Source of the DNA: G965197715 sp965247615
GTDB taxonomy: Bacteria; Chloroflexota; Dehalococcoidia; Lucifugimonadales; UBA1127
Direction: 5' to 3'
NCBI GenBank assembly: GCA_965247615.1
Contig: OZ252022.1
Span: 2,480,001 to 2,544,000 of the forward strand
DNA: 64,000 nucleotides
Shown here: positions 32,498 through 40,876 of the stretch, in pieces
How positions within the stretch are numbered: the stretch's first letter is position 1
Layout of the letters: each line of letters starts with the position of its first letter
Made by a program: the position numbers and the translations under genes
The notes under the pieces: generated by a model
Seen by the model: the letters and a program-made list of their open reading frames with translations, nothing else
The model's database searches: none
Told to the model about the DNA's origin: nothing

Positions 32498-33880
32498 TCA
32501 AGGGCCCTCGGACTCGTCGAGGGCCTGATGAATGGCTGTAAGCAAGCTGCCTTCCTCCTCCGGCAGGACAGTGCGGGGGTCCAGGGCCACACGTTCATCG
32601 ATGATACGAGCGACGACGGGCGTGCTCTGGCGCCGGAGCCGGCGAGCGAGCTCCGCGGCCCCGCCGACAACGTGCTCCGCGGAGAGGAGCAGAAGCCATG
32701 TGGGCAGGGTCTCCCCGGGGAGGCTGCCGCCCCCCACGGTGGACTGGCCCTGTTGCAGGGTGGCGCGGCGGCCGATGCGGCGCTGCCAACCGCGGGCGCG
32801 GAGCTCCAGGTCTGCGGGTGATTGGGCGATCATACGCCAGACGGGGATGGCCGACGCGGCCTCATCCTTGACGTAGTGGAGCAGGGTTGCGGCCAGTGCC
32901 GCGAGGCTCAACTTGTCGCTGCGGACGGCCCTGGCCAGGGGATGGCGCGTCAACCAGTCGACCCACCGGGAGCTGCCAACGGCGATGCCGGCCTGGGGCC
33001 CTCCCAGGAGTTTGTCGCCGGAGAAGAGGGCAAGGTCCACACCGGCGGCGATGCTCTCCCTGGGCGTTGGCTCGTGGGCGAGGCCGAAAGGCGCCGTGTC
33101 CAGGAGGCACCCGCTGCCGAGGTCGTGGACGACGGGGATCCCGGACTGTTTCGCCAGCCTCACCAGCTCGGCGGCGGTGGCCTCGTGGGTGAAGCCGGTG
33201 ATTCGGAAGTTGGAGGAGTGGACCTTCAGGAAGGCCCCCGTCTGGGGGGTGACGGCCTGCTCGTAGTCGCGGAGGTAGGTCCGGTTGGTCGTGCCAACCT
33301 CCACGAGGGTTGCGCCTGACTGGGCGAGAACGTCCGGGATGCGAAAACCGCCACCGATCTCCACCGCCTCGCCCCGGGAGACGATGACCTCGCGGCCGGA
33401 GGCGACGGCGGCGAGGGCAAGGAGCACAGCTGCGGCGTTGTTGTTCACGGCGAGGGCGGACTCGGCGCCGGTGAGCTGGCAGAGGAGGCGCTGGACGTAC
33501 TGCTGGCGGGAGCCGCGTCCGCCGTTGTCGAGGGTGAATTCCAGGTCCGAGTAGCCCTGAGCGGCATCGGCGACGGCGTGGAGGGCGGCTGCGCTCAGGG
33601 GGGCGCGGCCCAGGTTGGTGTGGATGATGACGCCGGTGGCGTTGATGACGCGCCGAGGTCCGGGCTGCCACAGTTTGTGTGCGCTGCGGGCGACGGCCAC
33701 CGCGAGGGCATCGAGCGGGGGGGCCGGGGCGCCGGCGGCGATGGCGACGCGAGCGTGGTCGAGCTCTTGGCGCACGAGGTGTGTGACAGCCTCCCGGGAG
33801 AAGCACTCGGTGAGGCACTGGACCTCTGGTGCGCCGAGGAGGCGGTCCACGCTGGGCAGGCCGCGGAAGCTGAGGGTCAT
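32498..33880 (-). CDS. selA: L-seryl-tRNA(Sec) selenium transferase
   Basis: PLP enzyme that turns Ser-tRNA(Sec) into Sec-tRNA(Sec) with selenophosphate. About 460 residues from the ATG at 33880. The N-terminal helical domain holds LPSVDRLL and ARVAIAAG; RRVINATGVIIHTNLGRAPLS and YSDLEFTLDNGGRGSR are the classic SelA motifs. The PLP lysine is in ALFSGDKLLGGPQAG. The last part, with TVGGGSLPGETLPTW, is also family-specific. It implies that the cell inserts selenocysteine. No selB, selD or tRNA-Sec is in the window. It lies between the hydrolase and the cytochrome c maturation genes. Confidence 0.95.
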   Translation of the reverse strand: MTLSFRGLPSVDRLLGAPEVQCLTECFSREAVTHLVRQELDHARVAIAAGAPAPPLDALAVAVARSAHKLWQPGPRRVINATGVIIHTNLGRAPLSAAALHAVADAAQGYSDLEFTLDNGGRGSRQQYVQRLLCQLTGAESALAVNNNAAAVLLALAAVASGREVIVSRGEAVEIGGGFRIPDVLAQSGATLVEVGTTNRTYLRDYEQAVTPQTGAFLKVHSSNFRITGFTHEATAAELVRLAKQSGIPVVHDLGSGCLLDTAPFGLAHEPTPRESIAAGVDLALFSGDKLLGGPQAGIAVGSSRWVDWLTRHPLARAVRSDKLSLAALAATLLHYVKDEAASAIPVWRMIAQSPADLELRARGWQRRIGRRATLQQGQSTVGGGSLPGETLPTWLLLLSAEHVVGGAAELARRLRRQSTPVVARIIDERVALDPRTVLPEEEGSLLTAIHQALDESEGP

Positions 33881-34051
33881 GACCAACCTGCCCTCGAGAG
33901 GAGAGTGTCCATGATCTGGCCTCGTTCGGCGCCGGAGCAGATCCGGGAGGGTGCGCGGCTCTCTCCGCCCGCAACGCGCCGCCGCATCGGGGTCCGGACC
34001 GCGGGGGCGACTGCTCTAGTCTAGCACACCGATTGGGAGGGAACGGGGCCG

Positions 34052-34378
34052 TCAGTGCGGGGTGCCGTTGTCCGGGTCGGGGCGCTCCAGGGTCCGACGT
34101 AGGGCCTGGATCTCGCGCTGGAGCTCGGCCTGCTTGCTGGAGACGAAGAATGCGTAGGCAAAGAAGCCGGCCCAGGTGACGGCGAAGGCCGCGGCGAGGT
34201 AAGGCAGAAAAGACTCGCCGGGAACCTGCTGGGGGGGAGCAACGCCGGGGTCCTCCTGGGAGGGGGCGGCGCCGAGGAGGGCCGGCAGCATCAGGAGGAG
34301 GAGGCAGGCGGCCACGAGACATGCGAGGCGCAGGGGTGCGCGGGCAGGGCATCGGTGAGTGTGAATGCTCCTATGCAT
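34052..34378 (-). CDS. CcmD-like small membrane protein
   Basis: A 108-residue protein with an N-terminal hydrophobic stretch (LRLACLVAACLLLLMLPALL, residues ~16-35) like a signal, a Pro/Gln-rich region, and then a membrane helix followed by a charged coiled coil: PYLAAAFAVTWAGFFAYAFF and SSKQAELQREIQALRRTLER. The last part fits CcmD, the short protein that joins CcmABC in heme export. The start ATG overlaps the end of ccmC (ATGCATAG). The N-terminal signal is longer than in CcmD of proteobacteria. Identity rests mostly on position and shape. Confidence 0.65.
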   Translation of the reverse strand: MHRSIHTHRCPARAPLRLACLVAACLLLLMLPALLGAAPSQEDPGVAPPQQVPGESFLPYLAAAFAVTWAGFFAYAFFVSSKQAELQREIQALRRTLERPDPDNGTPH

Positions 34379-35045
34379 AGAGTTGGCGCAACTCCTCCAG
34401 GGTCTCCTGGTCGCGGCGCAGTCGGTAGCGCTGGAGGAGCAGGAAGGCGAAGAAGACAGCGAAGGCAATAGTGCCGACGAGGAGGGTGAGGGCCATGGAG
34501 CCGTCCAGGGAACCGGACTTGGCGAGGGGACCGACGACAGCGCCGGGATGGATGTCGCGCCACCACTTGCCGGCCATGTAGACGATGGGGACGTCGATGA
34601 ATCCGATGATGCCCAGGACGGCGGCGTACCTGGCGGACTGGGCGCCCTGGGGAGCATAGGCGCGGAGCATGAGGTAGGCGACGTAGATGAACCAGAGGAC
34701 GAGGGTGGTGGTCTGCTGGGGCGCCCAGGTCCACCAGACACCCCAGACGGGGCGGGACCAGAGGACGCCAGTGACGAGGACCAGGCTCATGAAGAGGACC
34801 CCGACCTCGGCGGCGGCGTAGGCCAGGGCGTCGGCGCGGGCGCTGCCGCTTCGCAGGTAGCCGATGCTGCCGGCCAGGACAACACCGAAGGCCGCAAAGC
34901 CCATGAAGGCCATGGGCACGTGGATGTAGAAGATGCGCTGGGAGACGCCGAGGACAGCGTCGGTAGGGACCCAGAGGAAGGCGAGGGCCAGAGTCAGGAG
35001 CATGAGGAGGGCGCTGGCGGCCAGGAGGGCCGTTCGCAACATCAT
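34371..35045 (-). CDS. ccmC: Heme exporter/handling protein CcmC with altered WWD motif
   Basis: Six-membrane-helix protein of the cytochrome c maturation system I that presents heme to CcmE. The 224 residues carry the axial His in RIFYIHVPMAF (His42) and a second His in WWRDIHPGAV. The tryptophan-rich heme loop between them reads PVWGVWWTWAPQQTTTLVLW. In most CcmC the end of this motif is WD followed by ARLTS or PRLTT, so the Asp, Arg and Leu of the motif are replaced here (WAPQQTTT). The ATG pair at 35042-35045 is the start. The gene lies between ccmB and the CcmD-like gene. Confidence 0.9.
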   Translation of the reverse strand: MMLRTALLAASALLMLLTLALAFLWVPTDAVLGVSQRIFYIHVPMAFMGFAAFGVVLAGSIGYLRSGSARADALAYAAAEVGVLFMSLVLVTGVLWSRPVWGVWWTWAPQQTTTLVLWFIYVAYLMLRAYAPQGAQSARYAAVLGIIGFIDVPIVYMAGKWWRDIHPGAVVGPLAKSGSLDGSMALTLLVGTIAFAVFFAFLLLQRYRLRRDQETLEELRQLYA

Positions 35046-35179
35046 CAGCGGTCTTCTCCCATGGACATGGATGGAGGGCAGGGCTGCGGGGCCGCGCATG
35101 CGCGGCCCCGTCGCAGGCGGCCGAAGGCTGTCAGCGTTATGTCGTGTACTCGCCACCAAGCCCCGCAGAATGGCGGCGG

Positions 35180-35854
35180 CTAGTCCCCCAGCACGAAGTC
35201 GAATGTCATGGCTCCGGCGACGAGGAAAATGACGTCGAAGGCGGCCATGAGGCCGATCCACCGGCTGTACTCGCTCCACGGGTCACCCTGGAGGGCGCCG
35301 CCGGTGACCGCGACGGCAGCAATGATAACAGGAACGACGATGGGCAGGAAGAGGATGGGCAGGAGCATCTCTCGGGCCCGGGCGTTGGCAGCCATGGCGG
35401 CAAAGGTAGTGCCGACGGCGGCGAACCCAAGCGCGCCCAGGACGAGGGCCATCCACAGGGGAGGCAGACCGACGGGCAGATTGAAGATGAGCAGGAAGAA
35501 GGGGAGCAGGAGGGCTTCTATGATGAGGATGAAGAGGAAGCTGGCGAGGAGCTTCCCGAGGTAGAGGACATCCCGACCAACGGGGGCGAGCATCAGCCCC
35601 TGGATGCCGCCATTCTCCAGCTCGAGCATGAAGGCGCGGCTCAGACCGAGCATCCCGGCGAAGGTGACCGCGATCCACAGGGCCGCGGGGGCTACGAAGG
35701 GGGCGACCTCTCGCCGGGGTTCCAGGGCGAAGTTGAAGATGACAACGACGAGGAGGGCAAAGACGAGGGTTGGGGCCACGGTTTCCCGGCTGCGGAGCTC
35801 CAGGAGGAGGTCCTTCCATACGAGGGCGAAGAGAGGGCCGAGGTAGGACCTCAC
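35180..35854 (-). CDS. ccmB: Heme exporter membrane subunit CcmB
   Basis: Membrane partner of CcmA in the CcmAB ABC transporter that powers release of holo-CcmE. It has 224 residues and six hydrophobic segments. Family-like parts are ALVWKDLLLELRSRETV at the N-terminus, ALWIAVTFAGMLGLSRAFM and ENGGIQGLMLAPVGRDVLYLGK. It starts with GTG overlapping the ccmA stop by four bases (GTGA), so both are translated together. A gap of 134 bases separates it from ccmC. Confidence 0.92.
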   Translation of the reverse strand: MRSYLGPLFALVWKDLLLELRSRETVAPTLVFALLVVVIFNFALEPRREVAPFVAPAALWIAVTFAGMLGLSRAFMLELENGGIQGLMLAPVGRDVLYLGKLLASFLFILIIEALLLPFFLLIFNLPVGLPPLWMALVLGALGFAAVGTTFAAMAANARAREMLLPILFLPIVVPVIIAAVAVTGGALQGDPWSEYSRWIGLMAAFDVIFLVAGAMTFDFVLGD

Positions 35855-36564
35855 TGGCGGTCTCCCGTCGTGCGGAGGTAGATGCCGCGGATGTCGGCGG
35901 CGTCCAGGGCGTCGCGGGGGCCCTGGTAGGCAAGGCGGCCCCGGTCCAGGATTGCGACGCGGTCGGCGAGACGGAGGCCGCGCTCCAGGCTATGGGTGGT
36001 GAGGATGGCACTGCCACCGGCGGCCCGGTGCTGGACGAGCAGGGAGTCCAGGAGCTCCAGGGCCTGCTGGTCGAGGCCCGTTTCGGGCTCGTCCAGCAGG
36101 AGGAGGGGGGGGCTGTGCAGGAGAGCGCGGGCGAGGGAGATCCGCTTCTGGACGCCGTGGGAGAGGGTGCGCACTCGCAGGCCCAGGTACGGCTCGATGG
36201 CAAGGGTGCGGGCGAGGGCGGCGACGCGCTGTTGCGCGTCTCGAATGCCGAAAAGGCGGGCGTGGAAGTGGAGATTTTCGCTGGCTGTCAGGTCGTCGTA
36301 GAGGAGGGTCTGGTGGGTGACGACGCCAACGCAGCTCCTGGCTTCCTCGGCGGCGCGGGTCACGTCGAAGCCGGCGATGCGCGCGCTGCCCGAGGTGGGG
36401 CGAGCGAGGCCGGCGAGCACGCGGATAAGGGTGGTCTTGCCGGAGCCGTTGGGCCCGAAGACGGTCAGGATCTGGCCCCACGAGACCTCCAGGTCGAGGC
36501 CCCGGAGGGCAGCACGGTTTCCGTAGACCCTGGTCAGGCCGGTGACGTGGACAGCGGCGGTCAT
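35851..36564 (-). CDS. ccmA: Heme exporter ATP-binding protein CcmA
   Basis: ATPase of the CcmAB complex. Walker A is GPNGSGKTT at residues 37-45, the Q-loop Gln lies in GVVTHQTLLYDDLTA, and Walker B is LLLLDEPETGLD. The ABC signature reads LSHGVQKR in place of LSGGQ, a change seen in CcmA proteins. 237 residues from the ATG at 36564 with AGGAG upstream. It opens the ccmABCD set; ccmE, ccmF, ccmG and ccmH are not in this window. Divergent from speH. Confidence 0.92.
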   Translation of the reverse strand: MTAAVHVTGLTRVYGNRAALRGLDLEVSWGQILTVFGPNGSGKTTLIRVLAGLARPTSGSARIAGFDVTRAAEEARSCVGVVTHQTLLYDDLTASENLHFHARLFGIRDAQQRVAALARTLAIEPYLGLRVRTLSHGVQKRISLARALLHSPPLLLLDEPETGLDQQALELLDSLLVQHRAAGGSAILTTHSLERGLRLADRVAILDRGRLAYQGPRDALDAADIRGIYLRTTGDRQ

Positions 36565-36901
36565 GGCGGCTCCTGAGGGTCGGCCGGGCGGGCGGGCTCG
36601 CGGGGGCGGGAACGGGAGGGACCGGGTTTCGCCCTCCCTCCATGTTAGCCGAGGCGGCGGCATTGCTGCACCTGACGACGGGGCGATAGCCGATGCGGGG
36701 CCTGTTGAGGCTGGGGACTTATCGGGGGCTTGCGGTGAGGCCGGAGGCGCCGACCGTGGCCGGATGAGTCGAATGAGCGGCTGTGTGCGCGAGGCAAGTC
36801 TGGCGAGCGACTGGGGGGATTCGGGGGGGCCGTGGGGGTTTCTCCAGCGTCTTCGATGCTCTATACTTATACTTTGTGCCACTCGAAAGGGGGGAAGGTG
36901 A
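36565..36901. other. 337-base divergent region between ccmA and speH
   Basis: No gene seen. Two TATACT hexamers at 36862-36867 and 36868-36873, about 35-40 bases before the speH start, are -10 candidates, though no good -35 goes with them. Confidence 0.5.
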
Positions 36902-37303
36902 TTGAATGCACTAGGAAGACATCTGATTCTCGACCTCAAAGACTGCCAATTTGAACTTTTGGATGACATGCCCTTCATTCAGAAGAGTCTCGTTGAAGCT
37001 GCCAGGTCCACTGGCGCAACCATAGTAGGGCAGACCTTTCACAAGTTCGCGCCCCAGGGAGTAACGGGCGTCGTGGCGATTGCGGAGTCCCACGTGTGCA
37101 TCCACACGTGGCCGGAGTATGGCTACGCGGCCGTGGACATCTTCACCTGCGGCGAGGGCTTCGATCCCCACGAAGCCGCAGTGCTGATCGTTGACAAGCT
37201 CCAAGCGGGGAGCCACTCGGTTCGGGAGTTGTCGCGGGGCGTGCTGGAAGAGGGCGAAGCGCGAATAGAACGGGAGAGCGCGGTCGTACATGTTGCCGGA
37301 TAG
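36902..37303 (+). CDS. speH: S-adenosylmethionine decarboxylase proenzyme, prokaryotic class 1B
   Basis: Makes decarboxylated SAM, the aminopropyl donor for polyamines. The proenzyme cleaves itself between Glu62 and Ser63 in AIAESHVCIHTWPE, and Ser63 becomes the pyruvoyl group. His68 and Cys83 (IFTCGEGFDP) are the other processing and catalytic residues; the three positions match those of the Thermotoga enzyme. 133 residues. Start is TTG at 36902 after GGGGGGAAGGTGA. It overlaps speE by 14 bases. Confidence 0.94.
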   Translation: MNALGRHLILDLKDCQFELLDDMPFIQKSLVEAARSTGATIVGQTFHKFAPQGVTGVVAIAESHVCIHTWPEYGYAAVDIFTCGEGFDPHEAAVLIVDKLQAGSHSVRELSRGVLEEGEARIERESAVVHVAG

Positions 37304-38222
37304 CGACGACTCCGATAGACGCGACTGGTACTACGAGGCTATCACGCCGGACCTGCGGTTCGGCTCGCGGGTGACGCGAGTCATCTACGACGGGCAGAGC
37401 CGTTACCAGCGGGTGCAGGTGCTCGAGACGGGCAGCTTTGGTCGTTGCCTGGTCCTGGATGGCAAGACGCAGTCGGCCGAGGCGGACGAGTTCGTGTACC
37501 ACGAGGCTCTGGTCCACCCGGCGATGGTCAACCATCCGCGGCCCGCGGCTGTGGGCATCGCCGGCGGCGGCGAGGGCGCCACGGCGCGCGAGGTGCTTCG
37601 CCACAATTCGGTGAAGCGCGTGACCATGGTGGACCTGGACCGGGAGGTGGTCGAGCTGTGCCGCGAGCACTTGCCGGCGCACCACCAGGGGTCGTTTGAT
37701 GACCCGCGGCTGCAGCTGCACTACGACGATGCCCGCGGGTTCATGGAGCGCTGCACGGACGGCTTCGACGTGCTGGTCCTGGACCTGCCGGACCCGATGG
37801 AGGGCGGCCCGGCGTACCAGCTCTATACGCTGCGGTTCTATCAGCTGCTGAGAAGCCGCCTGAACCCGGGGGGTTGCCTGGTCACGCAGTCGGGGCCGGC
37901 GGGCGTGCTGAACCACTCGGAGGTCTTTACCGCGATCCACCGGACGCTGCAGCAGGTCTTTCCGGTGGTGGCAGCGTATAGCATATTCATGCAGTCTTTC
38001 GGCGAGCCATGGGGGTTTACCATCGCTTCCCTTGGTCCCAGCCCGCTGACGTGCGGCGCGGATGAGGTGGACGGGTGTTTGGCGGAGCGCGGGGTCGAGG
38101 GTCTGCGCTTCTACGACGGCACGACCCACGAGGCCCTGTTCAAACTGCCCAAGTTTCTCCGCGAGGCCCAGGCCGCGGAGACCCGCACGATCACCGACGA
38201 GCACCCGCTGTTCGTTTTCTAG
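37290..38222 (+). CDS. speE: Polyamine aminopropyltransferase (spermidine/thermospermine synthase family)
   Basis: Transfers the aminopropyl group from decarboxylated SAM to a diamine or polyamine. The 310-residue protein has the N-terminal beta domain (DWYYEAITPDLRFGSRV), the SAM-binding GIAGGGEGATAREVLRH, and MVDLDREVVELCREHLP. The active-site loop reads LVLDLPDPMEGGPAYQLYT. Spermidine synthases usually have DSTDP with a following hydrophobic segment; the DLxDPxxGGPxxQLYT form is that of thermospermine synthases and related bacterial enzymes. Product could be spermidine, thermospermine or a longer polyamine. Its ATG overlaps the end of speH. Confidence 0.9.
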   Translation: MLPDSDDSDRRDWYYEAITPDLRFGSRVTRVIYDGQSRYQRVQVLETGSFGRCLVLDGKTQSAEADEFVYHEALVHPAMVNHPRPAAVGIAGGGEGATAREVLRHNSVKRVTMVDLDREVVELCREHLPAHHQGSFDDPRLQLHYDDARGFMERCTDGFDVLVLDLPDPMEGGPAYQLYTLRFYQLLRSRLNPGGCLVTQSGPAGVLNHSEVFTAIHRTLQQVFPVVAAYSIFMQSFGEPWGFTIASLGPSPLTCGADEVDGCLAERGVEGLRFYDGTTHEALFKLPKFLREAQAAETRTITDEHPLFVF

Positions 38223-38391
38223 GATCCCTCACTTCGCTCCTGGCATCTTCCCGCATCCTACCTCGCCCCTCTTTGTGCCATTGAGCCTGCCGTAGGGAGA
38301 CCTGTGCCACGCGCCCTCTTCCCATGGCCGACGCTTCGCCAACCGCTGCGGGGCCAGCGAAACGCCGAAGCCGCCTCCCTGAGAACGAGGG

Positions 38392-38922
38392 CTAAAAGAA
38401 GTTGGTCAGGTTCTTGTGGAGGAGGACGCTCTCGTCGAGGAAGATCTCCCGCCGGGCGATCTTCCAGCCGTCGCCGACGCGGCGGAGGGTGTCGATGCGC
38501 TTGCCGATGAAGGTGCTCTCCTCGTCGGCGTGGCGGTTGCGGTAGAACATGAAGCGGCACTTGACGCGGACCTCGTCGGGGCCGTTCCAGCCGAGGATGC
38601 GGACGTTGGACACCATGTGGGAGACACGGGAGAGGGGTTCCTCCGCCCAGTGGACATGGGAGTTCAGCTGCTGGACGCGCTTCTCCAGGATCCGTTTGTC
38701 GTCGTTGTACCACCACATGCCGGTGCTGCCTTCGACGTACTCCTTGTCCATGTCCCGGGAGGGCATGTTGCGACGGATGGGCATGATGTAGCGGGTGTCC
38801 TCGGTAAAGAGGTCGAGCCATTCGTCGTACTGGTGCTCGTCGAGCAGGTCGGCCTCCTCCCAGAGGAAGTCTTCGATCTCCAAGCGGAGCAGATGGTCCT
38901 CGATGGTCTTGGACGTGGTCAT
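38392..38922 (-). CDS. Aromatic-ring-hydroxylating dioxygenase beta subunit
   Basis: Small subunit (176 residues) of a two-part Rieske non-heme iron dioxygenase. It has the NTF2-like cone fold typical of the family, with LRLEIEDFLWEEADLLDEHQYDEWLDLF at the start and the HMVSNVRILG and VKCRFMFYRNR strands. It is structural rather than catalytic. It starts 10 bases downstream of the alpha subunit stop, so both are cotranscribed. The ending GWKIARREIFLDESVL matches beta subunits of the biphenyl/naphthalene/ phenylpropionate dioxygenase group. Confidence 0.92.
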   Translation of the reverse strand: MTTSKTIEDHLLRLEIEDFLWEEADLLDEHQYDEWLDLFTEDTRYIMPIRRNMPSRDMDKEYVEGSTGMWWYNDDKRILEKRVQQLNSHVHWAEEPLSRVSHMVSNVRILGWNGPDEVRVKCRFMFYRNRHADEESTFIGKRIDTLRRVGDGWKIARREIFLDESVLLHKNLTNFF

Positions 38923-38932
38923 GGCGTTGCTC

Positions 38933-40279
38933 CTACTTGGCGGGGTTGGTGACGCGCATGTCGTCCCAGTCCTTGGCCTCCATCACCTCTGACCAGCGTT
39001 GGAAGTAGCGCCGGTAGTTTTCGTCGGTGGGCTCTGGGTGCCACATGCCGGGGAGGCCGAAGGTGGAGGGGCCGTGGAGGGCGGGGGTGGAGATTGCGAG
39101 CTGGTTGTTCTGGCGGAGCCGGGTGCGGGTCATGTGCCCCTTGCTGTAGGTGGTCTGGATGTTCCAGTTCTCCATGTCATCCTTCTGGATGAGGCCATTG
39201 GGCCCCCAGCGGAGCTCGTGGTAGCGCCCCATGGCGGCCTTGACGGCCGGGGGCGCGTCCTTGTCCACAAAGATGTAGGACCACATCTCCGTCTGTGTGG
39301 GCCCCTGGGGGTGCAGAATGCGGATGATGTGGCCGACAGCGCCCATGTTGGGGAACATGTGGGGTGGCTCGGTGACCTGGGCGAGCTTGCCAAGGCGCTG
39401 CTTCCTCATGGGGTACTTCTCCCGGAGGTACTCCTGGATCTCCGGGTATTCGGCCCAATTGGGGGAGTCCGGGTGCCAGCCGTAGCCTTCGTCGCCGTCC
39501 CCTTCCAGGTCCCACAGGTCCGTGGTATGGCCCTCCGGGAACCAGACGTGGTACTCCTTGCCGTGCCGCTCCCGTATGGCGCCGTTGTTGTTGCCGAACT
39601 GGCCGAGGAGGCCGCGAACGGAGCGATGGGTGATCCAGCCATGGGTGATGTCCATGTCCGGCATGGGCACCTTCCAGTTCATGCCGATGCGCCATTTCAT
39701 GACGCCGCCGAGGACCTCGGTGCCGTTCTCGAGGCCGTCGACGCTCATCAGGGGGGGCGCGAGGTAGGTCTCGGCGCCGCCGAAGTACTCGAGCAAGCTG
39801 GGGGCGGACTGGTCCCACGTGGCCCAGATGGTGCCCTGGAAAGTGTCCACGCGGGCGCTGAGCATCCCCCACTCTTCCTTGCGGAGGTCCGGGGCGTAGA
39901 CGTCCTCGCTGCCGGGCGGCAGATTGATGAGCGCGCCCTCATTGTCGAAGGTCCAACCGTGGAAGGCGCACTGGAAACCGAGGGCGTTGCCCTCATCGTA
40001 GCGGCAGACGACGTTGCCCCGGTGAGGGCAGGAGTTGAGGAGGACGTGGATGCGATTGTCCCGGCTTCGGGTGAGGACGACCTGCTCTTCTCCCATGCGG
40101 GAGCGGACGAAGTCGCCGGGATTGGGGATCTGGCACTCGTGGCCGATAAAGAGCCACATGCGGGCGAAGATCTGCTCCATCTCCTGCTCATAGATGTCCG
40201 GATGGCTGAAGACGGCGGGGCTGATGGTCCCGTTGGGGGTATCGACGAGCCGGCTCATGGGCATGTCTCTGACTAGCAT
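38933..40279 (-). CDS. Rieske aromatic-ring-hydroxylating dioxygenase alpha subunit
   Basis: Catalytic subunit (448 residues) that puts O2 onto an aromatic or related ring using electrons from a reductase. The Rieske [2Fe-2S] ligands are CPHRG and CAFHGW (about residues 84-107). The mononuclear iron site reads NWKVPMPDMDITHGWITH, where the two His (spaced by five) follow the bridging Asp. The substrate cannot be told. No ferredoxin or reductase gene is next to it. A good promoter is upstream (40347-40375). Downstream is the beta subunit. Confidence 0.93.
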   Translation of the reverse strand: MLVRDMPMSRLVDTPNGTISPAVFSHPDIYEQEMEQIFARMWLFIGHECQIPNPGDFVRSRMGEEQVVLTRSRDNRIHVLLNSCPHRGNVVCRYDEGNALGFQCAFHGWTFDNEGALINLPPGSEDVYAPDLRKEEWGMLSARVDTFQGTIWATWDQSAPSLLEYFGGAETYLAPPLMSVDGLENGTEVLGGVMKWRIGMNWKVPMPDMDITHGWITHRSVRGLLGQFGNNNGAIRERHGKEYHVWFPEGHTTDLWDLEGDGDEGYGWHPDSPNWAEYPEIQEYLREKYPMRKQRLGKLAQVTEPPHMFPNMGAVGHIIRILHPQGPTQTEMWSYIFVDKDAPPAVKAAMGRYHELRWGPNGLIQKDDMENWNIQTTYSKGHMTRTRLRQNNQLAISTPALHGPSTFGLPGMWHPEPTDENYRRYFQRWSEVMEAKDWDDMRVTNPAK

Positions 40280-40346
40280 TGCTGTCTCCTTTCCCTACCG
40301 CGGCGTCCCTGCGATTTCGCCTTCTGACTACCGCAGGCTGAGCGTG

Positions 40347-40375
40347 AGTGTAGATTCGGCTGCGACGGCTGTCAA
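40347..40375 (-). promoter_or_regulatory. Predicted sigma70 promoter of the Rieske dioxygenase operon
   Basis: On the minus strand, TTGACA (40375-40370), 17 bases, and TACACT (40352-40347), about 70 bases upstream of the alpha-subunit start. Confidence 0.7.
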
Positions 40376-40570
40376 GCCGCATTGTTCTCGAAGAAAGCGC
40401 TGATGCGCCAACGGAAATCCCCCAAAGGGCCGCGAAGCACCGAGGTCTCGCGGGGGGGCTGATGTAATTGACCCTCACATTTTGGTTGACTATTATTTTT
40501 TTTCACGGAAAGGTGAAGCTGGACGGGGGCGAAATGGGGGGTTGTTTTTCTGATTGTTTGTTTGGCGCGG

Positions 40571-40584
40571 GTCGCTGGCGCGAC
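40571..40584 (+). repeat. Intergenic palindrome copy E (GTCGCTGGCGCGAC)
   Basis: Perfect core copy followed by GGACATGTAGAGGAGGGTTG, which matches the flanks of copies B and C in most places. Confidence 0.65.
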
Positions 40585-40783
40585 GGACATGTAGAGGAGG
40601 GTTGAGGGGTGGCGCGCATGGGTCGGGAGTGTTCGTTGGGCATGGGTCTCCTCGTGTGGGTGTGTTGGAGGGATGGTAGGGGGTTTGGGGTGTGCGGGCA
40701 ATGGGTCGGTGGCAGTCGGTGGATGCGGGGGGGATGGGATGAATGGGAGGTGCACGGCTGTGTGCAGCGCCTACCGCGCGGTG

Positions 40784-40814
40784 CTGACTCCACGGGCCGC
40801 GGACGCCGTATAAT
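40784..40814 (+). promoter_or_regulatory. Possible promoter for pcrA
   Basis: A perfect TATAAT at 40809-40814 with CTGACT 19 bases upstream (40784-40789). The spacer is long, so the -10 is the stronger part. Confidence 0.45.
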
Positions 40815-40876
40815 GGGGTCGCGGGCAGCCGCCGGAAGGCAACCTGCCGCCGCATAACTCGCGGGGCTGAGAGCGC

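Larger units (their letters stand above)
40280..40876. other. 597-base gap between the dioxygenase and pcrA
   Basis: No gene seen. It holds the dioxygenase promoter (40347-40375), a T-rich and AT-rich stretch (about 40484-40515), the palindrome copy at 40571, a GT-rich stretch (40600-40760) and a possible pcrA promoter at 40784-40814. Confidence 0.6.

Noticed and set aside
33887..34051. Possible tRNA-Sec next to selA
   Set aside because: The space upstream of selA was read for a ~95-base tRNA with a TCA anticodon and a CCA end; none was seen.
36542..36901. Plus-strand frame between ccmA and speH
   Set aside because: It starts opposite ccmA and has no motif; the divergent promoter region explains the space.
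40481..40515. TTGACT with AT-rich stretch as a plus-strand promoter
   Set aside because: TTGACT at 40486 has no -10 hexamer at a 16-18 base distance on the plus strand.
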